Positions 1-8,560 of a stretch of 18,434 nt of DNA are shown in pieces. A program made the translations under genes and the position numbers. The notes under the pieces were generated by a model. The model was not told where the DNA came from. It saw only the letters and a program-made list of their open reading frames with translations, and did not search any database. The DNA lies in NCBI GenBank assembly GCA_026388345.1, contig JAPLJY010000071.1:1-18434 (forward strand), read 5' to 3'. Each line of letters begins with the position of its first letter. Positions within the stretch are counted from its first letter, which is position 1. Source of the DNA: Deltaproteobacteria bacterium (GTDB taxonomy: Bacteria > Desulfobacterota > Syntrophia > Syntrophales > UBA5619).

Positions 1-981
<981 letters not shown>

Positions 982-1012
982 AACAACTTCTTATCCAAGA
1001 AAGGGGAAGTCC

Positions 1013-2152
1013 ATGAATGTACTTAGCAAGCTGATCCAGATGGTTGCCTTGTCTGCGCTCATCCTGGCCGCAGCAGGCGCCGCGAATGCCGCAACCTATG
1101 TCTATGTAACAAACGCCGAAGACGGTAACATCGGGGTGTACACGATGGAGGGCGACGGCACGCTGAAGCCGGGGGAACGCGTCGAGGCGGGCAAGCTCGT
1201 GATGCCGATGAGCGTCAGCCCGGACAAGCGCTACCTCTACGCCGCCGTCCGCACGAAGCCCTTCACGGTGGTCACCTATGCGATCGATCGCAAGACGGGC
1301 GCGCTGAAGCAGCTCTCGAAGGCGCCGCTCGCCGACAGCATGCCATACATTAAAACGGACAAGACCGGGAAGTACCTTCTCAGTGCGTCCTATGGCGGCC
1401 ACAAGGTCAGCGTCAACGCCATCGGCAAGAACGGCAAGGTGTCCGATCCGCTGCAGGTGATCCCCACGGCCACCAATGCGCACTCCATCATCATCGACAA
1501 AACCAACCGCTACGTCTACGTACCGCACCTCGGCACCGACCAGATCTTCCAGTTCCGCTTCGACGCGAAGACCGGCAAGCTGACGGCGAACACGCCGCCG
1601 ATCGTCCAGATGAAGACCGGGACCGGCCCGCGTCACATCATCATCTCCGGTGACAACAAGTTCGCGTACCTGTTGAGCGAGCTGGCGGGAACGATCACCG
1701 CCCTGTCGCTCGACCAGAAGACGGGCCTGCTCAGCTATGTGAGCGAGGCATCGGTTCTGCCGCCGGACAGCAAGCTCCGACGGGGCGTGCCGCGCGTCCC
1801 AGCCGGGGAGGGTGAGACGCCGCGCGACGTGTCGAACGACATCTGGGCCTCCGACCTGCACCTGACACCCGACGGCAAGTACCTGTACGCCGCGGAGCGC
1901 ACCACCAGCACGATCGGCGCATTCAGCGTCGACGCGGCCAGCGGCAAGCTCACCTATCTTGCGAGCACGCCGACCGAGAAGCAGCCGCGCGGCTTCCGCA
2001 TCGATCCCAAGGGCAAGTTCATGGTCGTCAGCGGCGAGCTGTCGGAGACGATCTCGGTCTACGCGATCGAGGCGGGCGGCGCGCTCAAGCTGTTGCAGAA
2101 GTACCCGACGGGCAAGGACTCGAACTGGGTGGAGATCGTCAGTTTCGACTAA
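1013..2152 (+). CDS. Exported lactonase-family seven-bladed beta-propeller (6-phosphogluconolactonase-like)
   Basis: The 379-residue product starts at ATG 1013, with AAGGGGA about 6 bases upstream. An in-frame ATG at 965 has no such site and would bury the signal peptide. Residues 1-26 form a signal peptide (Lys, hydrophobic stretch, then AANA before ATYVYV), so the protein should act in the periplasm. The mature part is repeated propeller blades of the form 'PDGKYLYAA...IGVY', as in the YbhE/Pgl lactonase family. The segment around DIWASDLHLTPDGKYLYAAE (about residues 280-299) and QPRGFRIDPKGKF resemble E. coli Pgl closely. Cytoplasmic Pgl hydrolyses 6-phosphogluconolactone; an exported relative may act on another lactone, so substrate is open. 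It is the only plus-strand gene between the ABC-F gene and prmA and is flanked by AT-rich DNA and gene relics, which suggests acquisition. Confidence 0.85.
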   Translation: MNVLSKLIQMVALSALILAAAGAANAATYVYVTNAEDGNIGVYTMEGDGTLKPGERVEAGKLVMPMSVSPDKRYLYAAVRTKPFTVVTYAIDRKTGALKQLSKAPLADSMPYIKTDKTGKYLLSASYGGHKVSVNAIGKNGKVSDPLQVIPTATNAHSIIIDKTNRYVYVPHLGTDQIFQFRFDAKTGKLTANTPPIVQMKTGTGPRHIIISGDNKFAYLLSELAGTITALSLDQKTGLLSYVSEASVLPPDSKLRRGVPRVPAGEGETPRDVSNDIWASDLHLTPDGKYLYAAERTTSTIGAFSVDAASGKLTYLASTPTEKQPRGFRIDPKGKFMVVSGELSETISVYAIEAGGALKLLQKYPTGKDSNWVEIVSFD

Positions 2153-2525
2153 AGCGCGCGAGCCAATGCGAAATGGGCGCTTCTGCGGCGATCGCGCTCT
2201 TCGTATCGGCCCGGCCCGTGGTGACGGTGTCGATGCCCCGCTTTCGACGCGCAAGAGGATGGGCGAGCGGGAGCTCGGCACCCTCGCCGCGGGTGATGTG
2301 CAACGGGATAGCTCCTCCCTCCAGCTCGGCAAGCACCGGGCATTCGTTAACGCCTTCGAAGACCAAACTAAGTCGCAGCGGATTGGTTCAACGATCTTTT
2401 AAATGAGTTTTATCATGAGACTGGCTTAGCTCATATTTTATTGACGGGCAAGTTTCCATAGGGACAGGCAAAGTATATCTGAACAGAAAACAAGTTGTCA
2501 AGATTTTGCACCTTTCAAACCGTAT
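2153..2525. other. Gene-free stretch after the lactonase gene
   Basis: About 370 bases with no convincing gene. The first 250 bases are GC-rich and open in several frames on both strands, none of which resembles a known protein or has a ribosome binding site. The rest is AT-rich. It contains one arm (2458-2467) of a 10-bp inverted repeat and the 10-mer CAAGATTTTG at 2499-2508, which is the inverse of a 10-mer at 931-940 in front of the lactonase gene. I see no RNA gene or terminator. Confidence 0.5.
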
Positions 2526-2543
2526 TCAGTGATCTGTCCCTAT
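2458..2543. repeat. 10-bp perfect inverted repeat, 66 bp apart
   Basis: ATAGGGACAG at 2458-2467 and CTGTCCCTAT at 2534-2543 are exact inverse complements, separated by an AT-rich 66-base interval with no ORF. The right arm overlaps the 3' end of the histidine-kinase relic. The GGGACA core recurs in the larger palindromes near hemC, where it reads GGGGACAC. It could be the ends of a small non-coding mobile element or an old REP pair. Confidence 0.5.
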
Positions 2544-2813
2544 TAGCCTCATTGAAGCTTTGTAGATACCGTTCTTGTACGCCGGCAAAGGGGTAACGGT
2601 CAAATCACTTGTAAAAGTATTGCGCGCCCCGGGTTGGGCCGAGTGGATTGACTCTCTGGCGCCGGCGGTCTCCATCAGTTCTTTGCAAATGCTGAAACCC
2701 AAACCGTCACGGCAGCGGGCTTCCCATCGCGGCAGATGTTAAGAATTCCTTAACAACTGAATCGGACTGGAGCTCCCCTCCCCGGAGTCAATCGATACAG
2801 CGGAAACGAAGAC
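2526..2813 (-). pseudogene. Histidine-kinase ATPase domain relic (C-terminal end)
   Basis: Reading the minus strand from 2813 down to a TGA at 2526-2528 in one frame gives the outline of a HATPase_c domain. SIDSGEG at about 2795-2775 resembles the G1 box (DxGxG). RDGLGFSICKELMETAGA at about 2711-2658 resembles the G2 box and following helix of sensor kinases (GLGLSICKELVE...GG). PGARNTFTSDLTV then resembles the terminal PGxGSTFTxxLP strand. A TAA at 2739-2741 interrupts the frame between the two boxes, and there is no start codon, no N-box and no upstream kinase part: polA ends 10 bases before it. It is therefore a decayed 3' fragment, too short for the ORF finder because of the internal stop. 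The identification rests on motif reading by eye. Confidence 0.55.
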
Positions 2814-2822
2814 TACCCCCCC

Positions 2823-5525
2823 TCAGGCGTGCGCCTCGTCCCAGTTCCGGCCAGCCGCGACCTCCACACGGAGGGGCACATCAAGCTTCAGCACCCCCTC
2901 CATCTCCTCGCGGACGAGGGCCATCAGGACCTCTCTCTCGAAAACGGGCGCCTCGAAGACCAGCTCGTCGTGCACCTGCATGATCATCGCAGCCGCGAGA
3001 TTCTCCGCCGCGAGCCGCCGATGGATCCGGACCATCGCGACCTTGATGAGGTCTGCCGCCGTGCCCTGGATGGGGGCGTTGATCGCCATCCGTTCGGCGA
3101 ACTGCCGGACGGGGGCTTGGGGGCTGTGAATCTCCGGCAGATACCGCCGCCTTTTGAAGAGCGTCGTCACATAGCCGTCCCGTCTTGCCTGCGTAAGGAG
3201 GCCGTCGAGGTAGTCCCGGACCCCCCGGTATCGTTGAAAATAGCTGTCAATGTAGGCCTGGGCAAGCTTCTGCGTGATCCCAAGCTCCTTCGCAAGGCCG
3301 AAGGCGCTCATTCCGTAAAGTACGCCGAAATTGATCACCTTCGCCTGGCGCCGCATGTCGGGATTGACCATCTCGGGGAAGACGCCGAAGACGTCGGAGG
3401 CGGTCCGGCTGTGGATGTCCTCGCCGGCGGCGAAGGCCGCGAGCAGAGCCTCATCCCCCGAGAGGTGGGCGAGAACCCTCAGTTCGATCTGGGAGTAGTC
3501 GGCGGAGACGATCTCCCAGCCGGGGGGTGCGATGAACGCCTGGCGGATCCGTTTCCCTTCGAGGGTCCGGATGGGGATGTTCTGGAGATTCGGGTTGCTG
3601 CTGGAGAGCCTCCCCGTCGCCGCCACGGTCTGATTGTAGGTGGTGTGGACCCTGCCCGTCCGGGGATGGACCAGTTCCGGCAGCGCGTCGATGTAGGTCG
3701 ATTTGAGCTTGGCCATCCCGCGGTAGGCAAGAATCTCTGCGGGGAGTTCGTGACTTAGCGCAAGAGAGGTTAGCACATCCACATCCGTGGAGTAACCCTC
3801 CTTGGTCTTCCGGCCCCGCGGCAGCCCCAGTTTTTCGAAAAGGATGGTCTGGAGCTGCTTGGGGGAACTGACGTTGAATTTTTCCCCCGCCAGGCGGTGG
3901 ATCTTCTCCTCCGAAAGGGCCAGGAGCTGTTCGATCTCCAGCGACATCGACTTGAGCAGCGTGAGATCGAGAAGCACCCCGTGACGTTCCATCGCGGCAA
4001 GGACCGAAACGAGGGGCATTTCCACATCGCGGCAGAGCGCCTCCATGTCCGCCGCAGCGATCTTTTGCTCCAGCTCCGCGGCCAGCGCAAGGACGACGTC
4101 TGCGCGGCGGCAGGCGTAGTCCGCCGTTTTCCCGACGGGAACACCGGCAAAGGGAACCATCTTCGCCCCGCTCCCGACGATCTCCTTTTCGGCGGGGATC
4201 TGACGGCCGAGGTGGTCGAGGACCATTTCGGCCAGGTCGTAGCCGTGACGCGCGGGATTCAGCAGGTAGGAGGCGACCATCGTGTCGCAGCCGAGGCCCC
4301 GGAGCGGAACGCCGACTCCGGAAAGCCGGGGCGGGACGCCAACACTAGAAAGAAGGATCAGCGCGGTCTTCAGATCATGGCCGTGCTTGGGAACCGCCGG
4401 GTCGGAAAGGAAGGGTCCCAAGGTTTCGAACACCTTGCCGGCAGCAAGCTGCGCCCCGGCTTCCTCGTGCAAGAGCGGGATGTAATACGCCTCCCCCAGG
4501 GCGGTGCCGATGGCGATCCCGACGAGAGAGGCCCGCATCGCCTCCGGTGACGAGGGAATCAGGTCGATCGAAAACGACGTCGCCCCCCGCAGGCTTCCCG
4601 CGAGCGCCTCCAACTCCTCCGGCGTCCGGACGATCCGGTAATCCCCGGCCGCCTCCTCCCCCCGGATCTTCAGCTCCTGGAGCAGCGACGAGAATTCGAA
4701 CTCCCTGAAGAGCGACATCAGAAGCTCCCGGTCGGGCTCCCGACGGCGGCAGGCCTCCAGATCGAAGTCGAACACCGCGTCCGTCCGGATCGTAGCCAGT
4801 TCAAGGCTCAGCCTTGCCTGATCCGCATTTCGCAGAATCGCCTCGCGGCTCTTCAGGTTGTGGATCTGCTCGGGATGGGCAAGGATCGCCGCGATGCTGC
4901 CGAACTGCTCGATCAGCCTCTCTGCCCCCTTCGGGCCGATGCCAGGGACGCCGGGGATGTTGTCAGAGGCGTCCCCCATGAGCCCCAGGATCTCCACAAC
5001 CTGCTCCGGCCCGACGCCGAAGCGCTCCTTCACGGCCGCGATGTCGTAGGTCTTCTCCTTCATCGTATCGACCATCAGGATCTCGTCGGAGACAAGCTGC
5101 ATCATGTCCTTGTCCCCGGAGACGATCACGACCGCCATTCCCGCCGCCGCCTGCCTGCGGGCGATCGTCCCGATAATATCGTCGGCCTCGATCCCCTGCT
5201 GCTCCAGGACGGGGATCGAAAACCCGCGGACGATCTCCTTGACAAACGGGATCTGGGGGATCAGGGTGTCGGGGGTAGCCTTCCGGGTGGCCTTGTAGCC
5301 GTCGTAGGCCTCGTGGCGGAAGGTGGGCCCCTTGACGTCGAAGGCGACGGCGATGTAGTCGGGCTCCTGGTCGCGCAGGAGCTTCATCAACATGTTCGTG
5401 AAGCCGTAGATCGCATTCGTGGGGAAGCCCTTCGAGTTGGAGAGCTCACGGATCGCGTAGAAGGCCCGGAACAGGTAATTGCTCCCATCGACGAGAACGA
5501 ACTTGGGACATTTCATTTCTGACAT
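2823..5525 (-). CDS. polA: DNA polymerase I (5' nuclease, inactive proofreading domain, polymerase)
   Basis: The product is 900 residues. Two adjacent ATGs (5528, 5525) follow AGGAGG at 5530-5535. I chose 5525 because 5528 leaves only one base of spacing. Residues 1-290 are the 5' nuclease (LVDGSNYLFRAFYAI; GIEADDIIGTIA; SGDKDMMQLV; GDASDNIPGVPGIGPKGAERL). Residues about 300-480 match the 3'-5' exonuclease fold, but three of the four metal-binding carboxylates of E. coli Pol I are replaced: SIDLIP where DTE is expected, HDLKTA for NLKYD, YACRR for YAAED. The polymerase carries motif A (DYSQIELRVLAHLSGD, about 676), motif B (RRQAKVINFGVLYG) and motif C (MQVHDELVFE, about 850). Its role is Okazaki primer removal and repair synthesis, probably without proofreading. 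It starts 20 bases after the ahbB-like stop, so it may be the last gene of the heme transcript. Confidence 0.97.
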   Translation of the reverse strand: MSEMKCPKFVLVDGSNYLFRAFYAIRELSNSKGFPTNAIYGFTNMLMKLLRDQEPDYIAVAFDVKGPTFRHEAYDGYKATRKATPDTLIPQIPFVKEIVRGFSIPVLEQQGIEADDIIGTIARRQAAAGMAVVIVSGDKDMMQLVSDEILMVDTMKEKTYDIAAVKERFGVGPEQVVEILGLMGDASDNIPGVPGIGPKGAERLIEQFGSIAAILAHPEQIHNLKSREAILRNADQARLSLELATIRTDAVFDFDLEACRRREPDRELLMSLFREFEFSSLLQELKIRGEEAAGDYRIVRTPEELEALAGSLRGATSFSIDLIPSSPEAMRASLVGIAIGTALGEAYYIPLLHEEAGAQLAAGKVFETLGPFLSDPAVPKHGHDLKTALILLSSVGVPPRLSGVGVPLRGLGCDTMVASYLLNPARHGYDLAEMVLDHLGRQIPAEKEIVGSGAKMVPFAGVPVGKTADYACRRADVVLALAAELEQKIAAADMEALCRDVEMPLVSVLAAMERHGVLLDLTLLKSMSLEIEQLLALSEEKIHRLAGEKFNVSSPKQLQTILFEKLGLPRGRKTKEGYSTDVDVLTSLALSHELPAEILAYRGMAKLKSTYIDALPELVHPRTGRVHTTYNQTVAATGRLSSSNPNLQNIPIRTLEGKRIRQAFIAPPGWEIVSADYSQIELRVLAHLSGDEALLAAFAAGEDIHSRTASDVFGVFPEMVNPDMRRQAKVINFGVLYGMSAFGLAKELGITQKLAQAYIDSYFQRYRGVRDYLDGLLTQARRDGYVTTLFKRRRYLPEIHSPQAPVRQFAERMAINAPIQGTAADLIKVAMVRIHRRLAAENLAAAMIMQVHDELVFEAPVFEREVLMALVREEMEGVLKLDVPLRVEVAAGRNWDEAHA

Positions 5526-5548
5526 CATACCTCCTACCTTTCGCCCCC

Positions 5549-5995
5549 CTACACCTCGAAGCGCGCGTTGATCTTGAAGGTCCGGGTCGCGCGAAGACTC
5601 AGGATGTCGTCGATTCCCGTCTCCTGTTTGATCCCCGCCAGGGCAGCCGCAAGCTCTTCCTCGCCGGGGGCGATCAGCGTGAACCAGATGTTGTATTCGT
5701 CGTCCCGCCGGTAATTGTGCGTCACGCCGGGACAGGCGTTGACGATCTCCACGAATTTCCGGACCTTCTCTTCGGGAACGCGGGCGGCGCAGAGGGTGCT
5801 CGCAAAACCGAGCTTCCGGAGGTCGAAGACCGCCCCGATCCGCCGGATGATCCCCTCCTCCTTCAGCCTCCCGATCCGTTCCAGAACCTCCGTCTCACTA
5901 ATCCCGAGCCGGGCGGCCACCTCCGCAAAAGGCTCCGCCGTGATCGGGAAATCCTGCTGGATGAGGTTCAGAAGCTTCCGGTCGATATCGTCCAT
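5549..5995 (-). CDS. ahbB: Siroheme decarboxylase subunit (AhbB-like, Lrp/AsnC fold)
   Basis: The 148-residue product starts at ATG 5995 (MDDIDRKLLNLIQQDFP). The frame opens further to a TTG at 6034 that overlaps the ahbD stop, but Ahb proteins normally begin at the MDDxD segment. Residues 1-60 form a helix-turn-helix-like region (AARLGISETEVLERIGRLKEEGIIRRIGA) and the rest is an RAM-like ferredoxin fold. The family hallmark is STLCAARVPEE followed by PGVTHNYRRDDEYNIWFTLIA at about 88-108. AhbA and AhbB together remove the two acetate carboxyls at C12 and C18 of siroheme, giving 12,18-didecarboxysiroheme. QQDFP near the N-terminus and the spacing favour AhbB over AhbA, though a homomeric NirD/G/L/H-type relative is possible. 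Only one such gene is present. It lies directly after ahbD, which supports the heme role over transcriptional regulation. Confidence 0.85.
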   Translation of the reverse strand: MDDIDRKLLNLIQQDFPITAEPFAEVAARLGISETEVLERIGRLKEEGIIRRIGAVFDLRKLGFASTLCAARVPEEKVRKFVEIVNACPGVTHNYRRDDEYNIWFTLIAPGEEELAAALAGIKQETGIDDILSLRATRTFKINARFEV

Positions 5996-6030
5996 ACCCG
6001 TACCTGCTGCGTTTCCTCTCGTATCGATGA

Positions 6031-7188
6031 TCAACCGCCTGTTCCCCGCCGGAGTCCTTGCCGGTCCTTTCCCGGTTCATAAACGCAGAACGGTTCCTCG
6101 GCGAGGTAGTCCCCCGTCGTCTCGTAGGCCCGTGCCCGGCAGCCGCCGCAGACCCGGATGAATTCGCAGCGGCCGCATTTACCTTTGTAACGGCCGAGGT
6201 CCCGGAGATCCTGAAAAATGGCGGATTCGTTCCAGATCTCCGCAAAGCCCCGATCGGTGATCCGGCCGCAGTCGAGCTCCAGGTAGCCGCAGGGCTGAAC
6301 CTGTCCCCGGTGGGAGATGAAACAGAAGGCGCTCCCCCCGAGGCAGCCGCGGGTCATCGCATGGAGCGGCTGTCCCCCCTCCCCCGCCGTCGGCGGATGA
6401 CCGGCCGACGCGCTGGCGGTCGCCGGTCTGGTCGCCTTTCCGGCCTCCCCGTGTCGTTCCTTGCGCCGCTGGTGGAAAATCCGGTAGTAATGCGGCGCGC
6501 AGGTCGCCTTGAGCTGAATCGCGCAGGAGAGTCCCTCCTCATAAAACCAGTTCAGCGTCTCCTCGTAATCCAGCGGCGTGATTGCCTGATCGGCCATCTC
6601 CTTGGCCCGCCCCGTGGGGACGAGCAGGAAGATGTGGTGCGCGGCGGCCCCGAGGCGGTGGGCGAGATCGTGGATCTCCCGGATCTGCGCAAGGTTCGCC
6701 TGGGTGATTGTCGTGTTGATCTGGAACTCCAGGCCCGCCTGCCTCATCGCCGCAATCCCCGCCATCGCGCCTGCGAAGGCGCCGGGCACGCCGCGGAAGG
6801 CATCGTGACTTTCCGCTTCCGGGCCGTCGATGCTGATGCTGACCCGCCGGATCCCCGACCGGATCAGTTTCGCCGCGACCTCCCCGGTCATCAGGGTCCC
6901 GTTCGTCGCGAGGACCATCCGGAGCCCGTTTTGGTCCCCATAGGCGGCGATCTCATAGATGTCGGGGCGCAGCAGCGGTTCGCCGCCCGTCAGGATGATG
7001 ACCGGTTTGCCCACGGCCGCGATCTGATCCAGCAGTTGCCGGCATTTGTTCGTATCCAGCTCCCCCTCGTAGGGTCCGCGGACAGCCGAGGCGCGGCAAT
7101 GGCCGCAGGCGAGGTTGCAGCTCCGCGTCACCTCCCAGGCGACCATCCGGAGTGTGTGGGGCAAAATCCGGGATTTTTTTCCGATCAT
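6031..7188 (-). CDS. ahbD: AhbD heme b synthase (radical SAM/SPASM)
   Basis: AhbD oxidatively decarboxylates the two propionates of iron-coproporphyrin III to vinyls, giving heme b. The 385-residue product starts at ATG 7188 (MIGKKSRILPHTLRMVAWEV). The frame stays open to 7257, but the extra codons (MDSRFRGND...) are a translation of the intergenic hairpin repeat, so I excluded them. The radical SAM motif CNLACGHC has Cys24, Cys28 and Cys31; GGEP follows in ILTGGEPLLRPD. The C-terminal SPASM-like region has the AhbD-typical TRGCLGGSAFCFISHRG, QPCGYLELDCG and the cluster CGRCEFIRVCGGCRARAYE. A low-complexity Ala/Pro/Gly-rich insert lies at about 255-280. The ribosome binding site is weak, possibly because a repeat now forms the leader. 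The nearest relatives are AhbC and other NirJ-like proteins; the QPCGYL segment separates it from AhbC. Confidence 0.9.
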   Translation of the reverse strand: MIGKKSRILPHTLRMVAWEVTRSCNLACGHCRASAVRGPYEGELDTNKCRQLLDQIAAVGKPVIILTGGEPLLRPDIYEIAAYGDQNGLRMVLATNGTLMTGEVAAKLIRSGIRRVSISIDGPEAESHDAFRGVPGAFAGAMAGIAAMRQAGLEFQINTTITQANLAQIREIHDLAHRLGAAAHHIFLLVPTGRAKEMADQAITPLDYEETLNWFYEEGLSCAIQLKATCAPHYYRIFHQRRKERHGEAGKATRPATASASAGHPPTAGEGGQPLHAMTRGCLGGSAFCFISHRGQVQPCGYLELDCGRITDRGFAEIWNESAIFQDLRDLGRYKGKCGRCEFIRVCGGCRARAYETTGDYLAEEPFCVYEPGKDRQGLRRGTGG

Positions 7189-7238
7189 CTCTTTGTCATT
7201 CCCGCTCTTTTTTGTCTCGATCTCTTTGTCATTCCCGC
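7188..7238. repeat. 18-bp direct repeat in the ahbD leader
   Basis: TCTCTTTGTCATTCCCGC occurs at 7188-7205 and again at 7221-7238, a perfect 18-bp match offset by 33 bases. The right copy continues into the full hairpin repeat (7228-7252). The left copy stops after the first half of the hairpin. The ahbD start codon (7186-7188) touches the left copy, so a partial duplication of the repeat now forms the translation leader of ahbD. Confidence 0.85.
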
Positions 7239-7252
7239 GAAAGCGGGAATCC
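7228..7252. repeat. Dispersed hairpin repeat, copy B (left end of GIY-YIG cassette)
   Basis: Identical over 25 bases to copy A at 598-622. It forms the left boundary of the GIY-YIG cassette, supplying the gene's last codons (PLSRE) and its TGA stop at 7229-7231. An inverted partner lies at 7550-7574. Confidence 0.85.
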
Positions 7253-7540
7253 ATCAACGATCACAGAATACAGATCTTTCCAATCCGGGTTATTCTTTTC
7301 AATAAGATCGATCTTCCACTGTCTTTTCCATTTCTTTATATTCTTTTCTCTTTGGATTGCAGCACGAATATCTTCACATGCTTCAAAGTAGACGAGATTC
7401 TTTACACGGTATTTTTTTGTAAAACCACCCACAAGATTATTCTTGTGCTCGTAAACCCTCCTAATCAGATCATTCGTTACTCCAACATACAGGGTGCCAT
7501 TCTTTTTACTTGCCAGAATATAGACATAATATTGTTGCAT
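7229..7540 (-). CDS. Single-domain GIY-YIG nuclease family protein in a repeat-bounded cassette
   Basis: The 103-residue product starts at ATG 7540. The N-terminal QYYVYILASKKNGTLYVGVT carries the GIY (YVYIL) and YIG (LYVGV) strands. Then come the Arg-rich segment NDLIRRVYEHK and the helix AAIQREKNIKKWKRQ with the Glu typically needed for metal binding. The ending KIDLIEKNNPDWKDLY is typical of the roughly 100-residue single-domain (YhbQ/UPF0213-like) group. Members have the UvrC/homing-endonuclease nuclease fold, but the cellular role of this small group is poorly defined. The gene is AT-rich compared with hemB and ahbD on either side. Its last codons and stop lie inside hairpin repeat B, and its start is 10 bases from inverted copy C. 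No strong ribosome binding site is visible. It probably arrived as a unit with its flanking repeats. Confidence 0.85.
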   Translation of the reverse strand: MQQYYVYILASKKNGTLYVGVTNDLIRRVYEHKNNLVGGFTKKYRVKNLVYFEACEDIRAAIQREKNIKKWKRQWKIDLIEKNNPDWKDLYSVIVDGFPLSRE

Positions 7541-7549
7541 TGCTTCATT

Positions 7550-7574
7550 GGATTCCTGCTTTCGCAGGAATGAC
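7550..7574. repeat. Dispersed hairpin repeat, copy C (inverted, right end of GIY-YIG cassette)
   Basis: The inverse of copies A and B except for one stem base pair: ATTCCTGC pairs with GCAGGAAT instead of ATTCCCGC with GCGGGAAT. Both strands of the stem changed together, so the hairpin is preserved. It lies 11 bases beyond the hemB stop. Confidence 0.85.
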
Positions 7575-7585
7575 CATAAAAGAAT

Positions 7586-8560
7586 CTATTTTCCTAAAAT
7601 TTGCGCCGCCTCGGGGGCAAAATAGGTGATGATCATGTCCGCCCCGGCGCGCCGGATCGCCGTCAGGGATTCCAGCATCGCCCGTTCCCCGTCGATCCAC
7701 CCCATCTGCGCCGCCGCCTTGACCATCGCGAATTCGCCGCTGACGTTGTAGGCAGCAAGGGGCAGATCGAACTCCTCCTTTGCCCGGCGGATGACATCCA
7801 GATAGGCCAGGGCGGGCTTCACCATGATGATGTCCGCCCCCTCCTGAACGTCGAGGGTGATCTCCCGCATGGCCTCGTCGCTGTTGGCCGGATCCATCTG
7901 GTATGCCCTCCGGTCGCCGAAGGCCGGGGCGCTCTCCGCCGCCTCCCGGAACGGGCCGTAGAAGCAGGAGGCGTACTTTGCCGAGTAGGCCATGATCGGA
8001 ACGGCATCGAAGCCTGCCTCGTCGAGCCCCTCGCGGAGCGCTCCGATCTGGCCGTCCATCATTGCGGACGGGGCGACCATGTCCGCGCCCGCCCTGGCAT
8101 GGGATACGGCCTGCTCCGCCAGGACCTCCAGGGTCAAGTCGTTTGCCACCTCGCCCTTCTCGATCATCCCGCAGTGGCCATGACTCATATACTCGCAAAG
8201 ACAGACGTCGGTGATGACGAGGATGTCGGGAACTTTTTCCTTGATCTCCCGGACCGCCCGCTGGATGACCCCGTCCTTCGCGAGCGCCCCGGTGGCGATC
8301 TCGTCTTTCTTCTCGGGGATGCCGAAGAGCAGGACCGCAGGGATCCCCAGCTCCTTCATCCGCGCCGCCTCCCGGACGATGTGATCGACCGACATCTGAA
8401 AGTTCCCCGGCATGGAGGTGATCGGTTTCTTTACTTTCGCACCCGGCACCACGAACAGAGGATAGATCAAGTTGTCCACCGAGAGCCTCGTCTCCCGGAT
8501 CATCCTCCGGAAATTCTCGTTCTTCCTCAGCCTCCGCGGCCGGTAATCAGGAAATTGCAT
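7586..8560 (-). CDS. hemB: Porphobilinogen synthase (delta-aminolevulinic acid dehydratase)
   Basis: HemB condenses two 5-aminolevulinate molecules into porphobilinogen in the cytoplasm. The 324-residue product starts at ATG 8560, six bases after a perfect AAGGAGG. The longer open frame to 8659 is leader. The zinc-binding cysteines are present in [14 protein letters not shown] (Cys120, Cys122, Cys130). The Schiff-base lysines are in YSAKYAS (Lys195) and [10 protein letters not shown] (Lys248). The [11 protein letters not shown] segment (about 215-224) is the usual phosphate and allosteric-region motif. The length is standard. It is separated from its pathway neighbours by the AT-rich accessory block upstream and the GIY-YIG cassette downstream. 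The gap of about 170 bases before it is AT-rich and could hold its own promoter, though I cannot name clear -35 and -10 boxes. Confidence 0.97.
   Translation of the reverse strand: MQFPDYRPRRLRKNENFRRMIRETRLSVDNLIYPLFVVPGAKVKKPITSMPGNFQMSVDHIVREAARMKELGIPAVLLFGIPEKKDEIATGALAKDGVIQRAVREIKEKVPDILVITDVCLCEYMSHGHCGMIEKGEVANDLTLEVLAEQAVSHARAGADMVAPSAMMDGQIGALREGLDEAGFDAVPIMAYSAKYASCFYGPFREAAESAPAFGDRRAYQMDPANSDEAMREITLDVQEGADIIMVKPALAYLDVIRRAKEEFDLPLAAYNVSGEFAMVKAAAQMGWIDGERAMLESLTAIRRAGADMIITYFAPEAAQILGK

Noticed and set aside
2139..2366. Overlapping small ORFs on both strands just after the lactonase gene
   Set aside because: Three or more frames are open in the same GC-rich stretch. None has a ribosome binding site or resembles a known protein.
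2737..2755. Hairpin TGTTAAG/CTTAACA as a polA terminator
   Set aside because: AT-rich 7-bp stem with no T-run. It lies within the histidine-kinase relic frame, where it creates the TAA.
7189..7257. Extended ahbD start reading MDSRFRGND...
   Set aside because: These codons are a translation of the intergenic hairpin repeat. The conserved protein begins downstream.
6058..7305. Long plus-strand ORF across the ahbB-ahbD region
   Set aside because: Antisense to ahbD, whose radical SAM and SPASM cysteine motifs are clear.
7195..7574. CRISPR array formed by the ATTCCCGC repeats
   Set aside because: Only two full copies in opposite orientation plus a half copy, spacing is irregular, and a gene lies between them.
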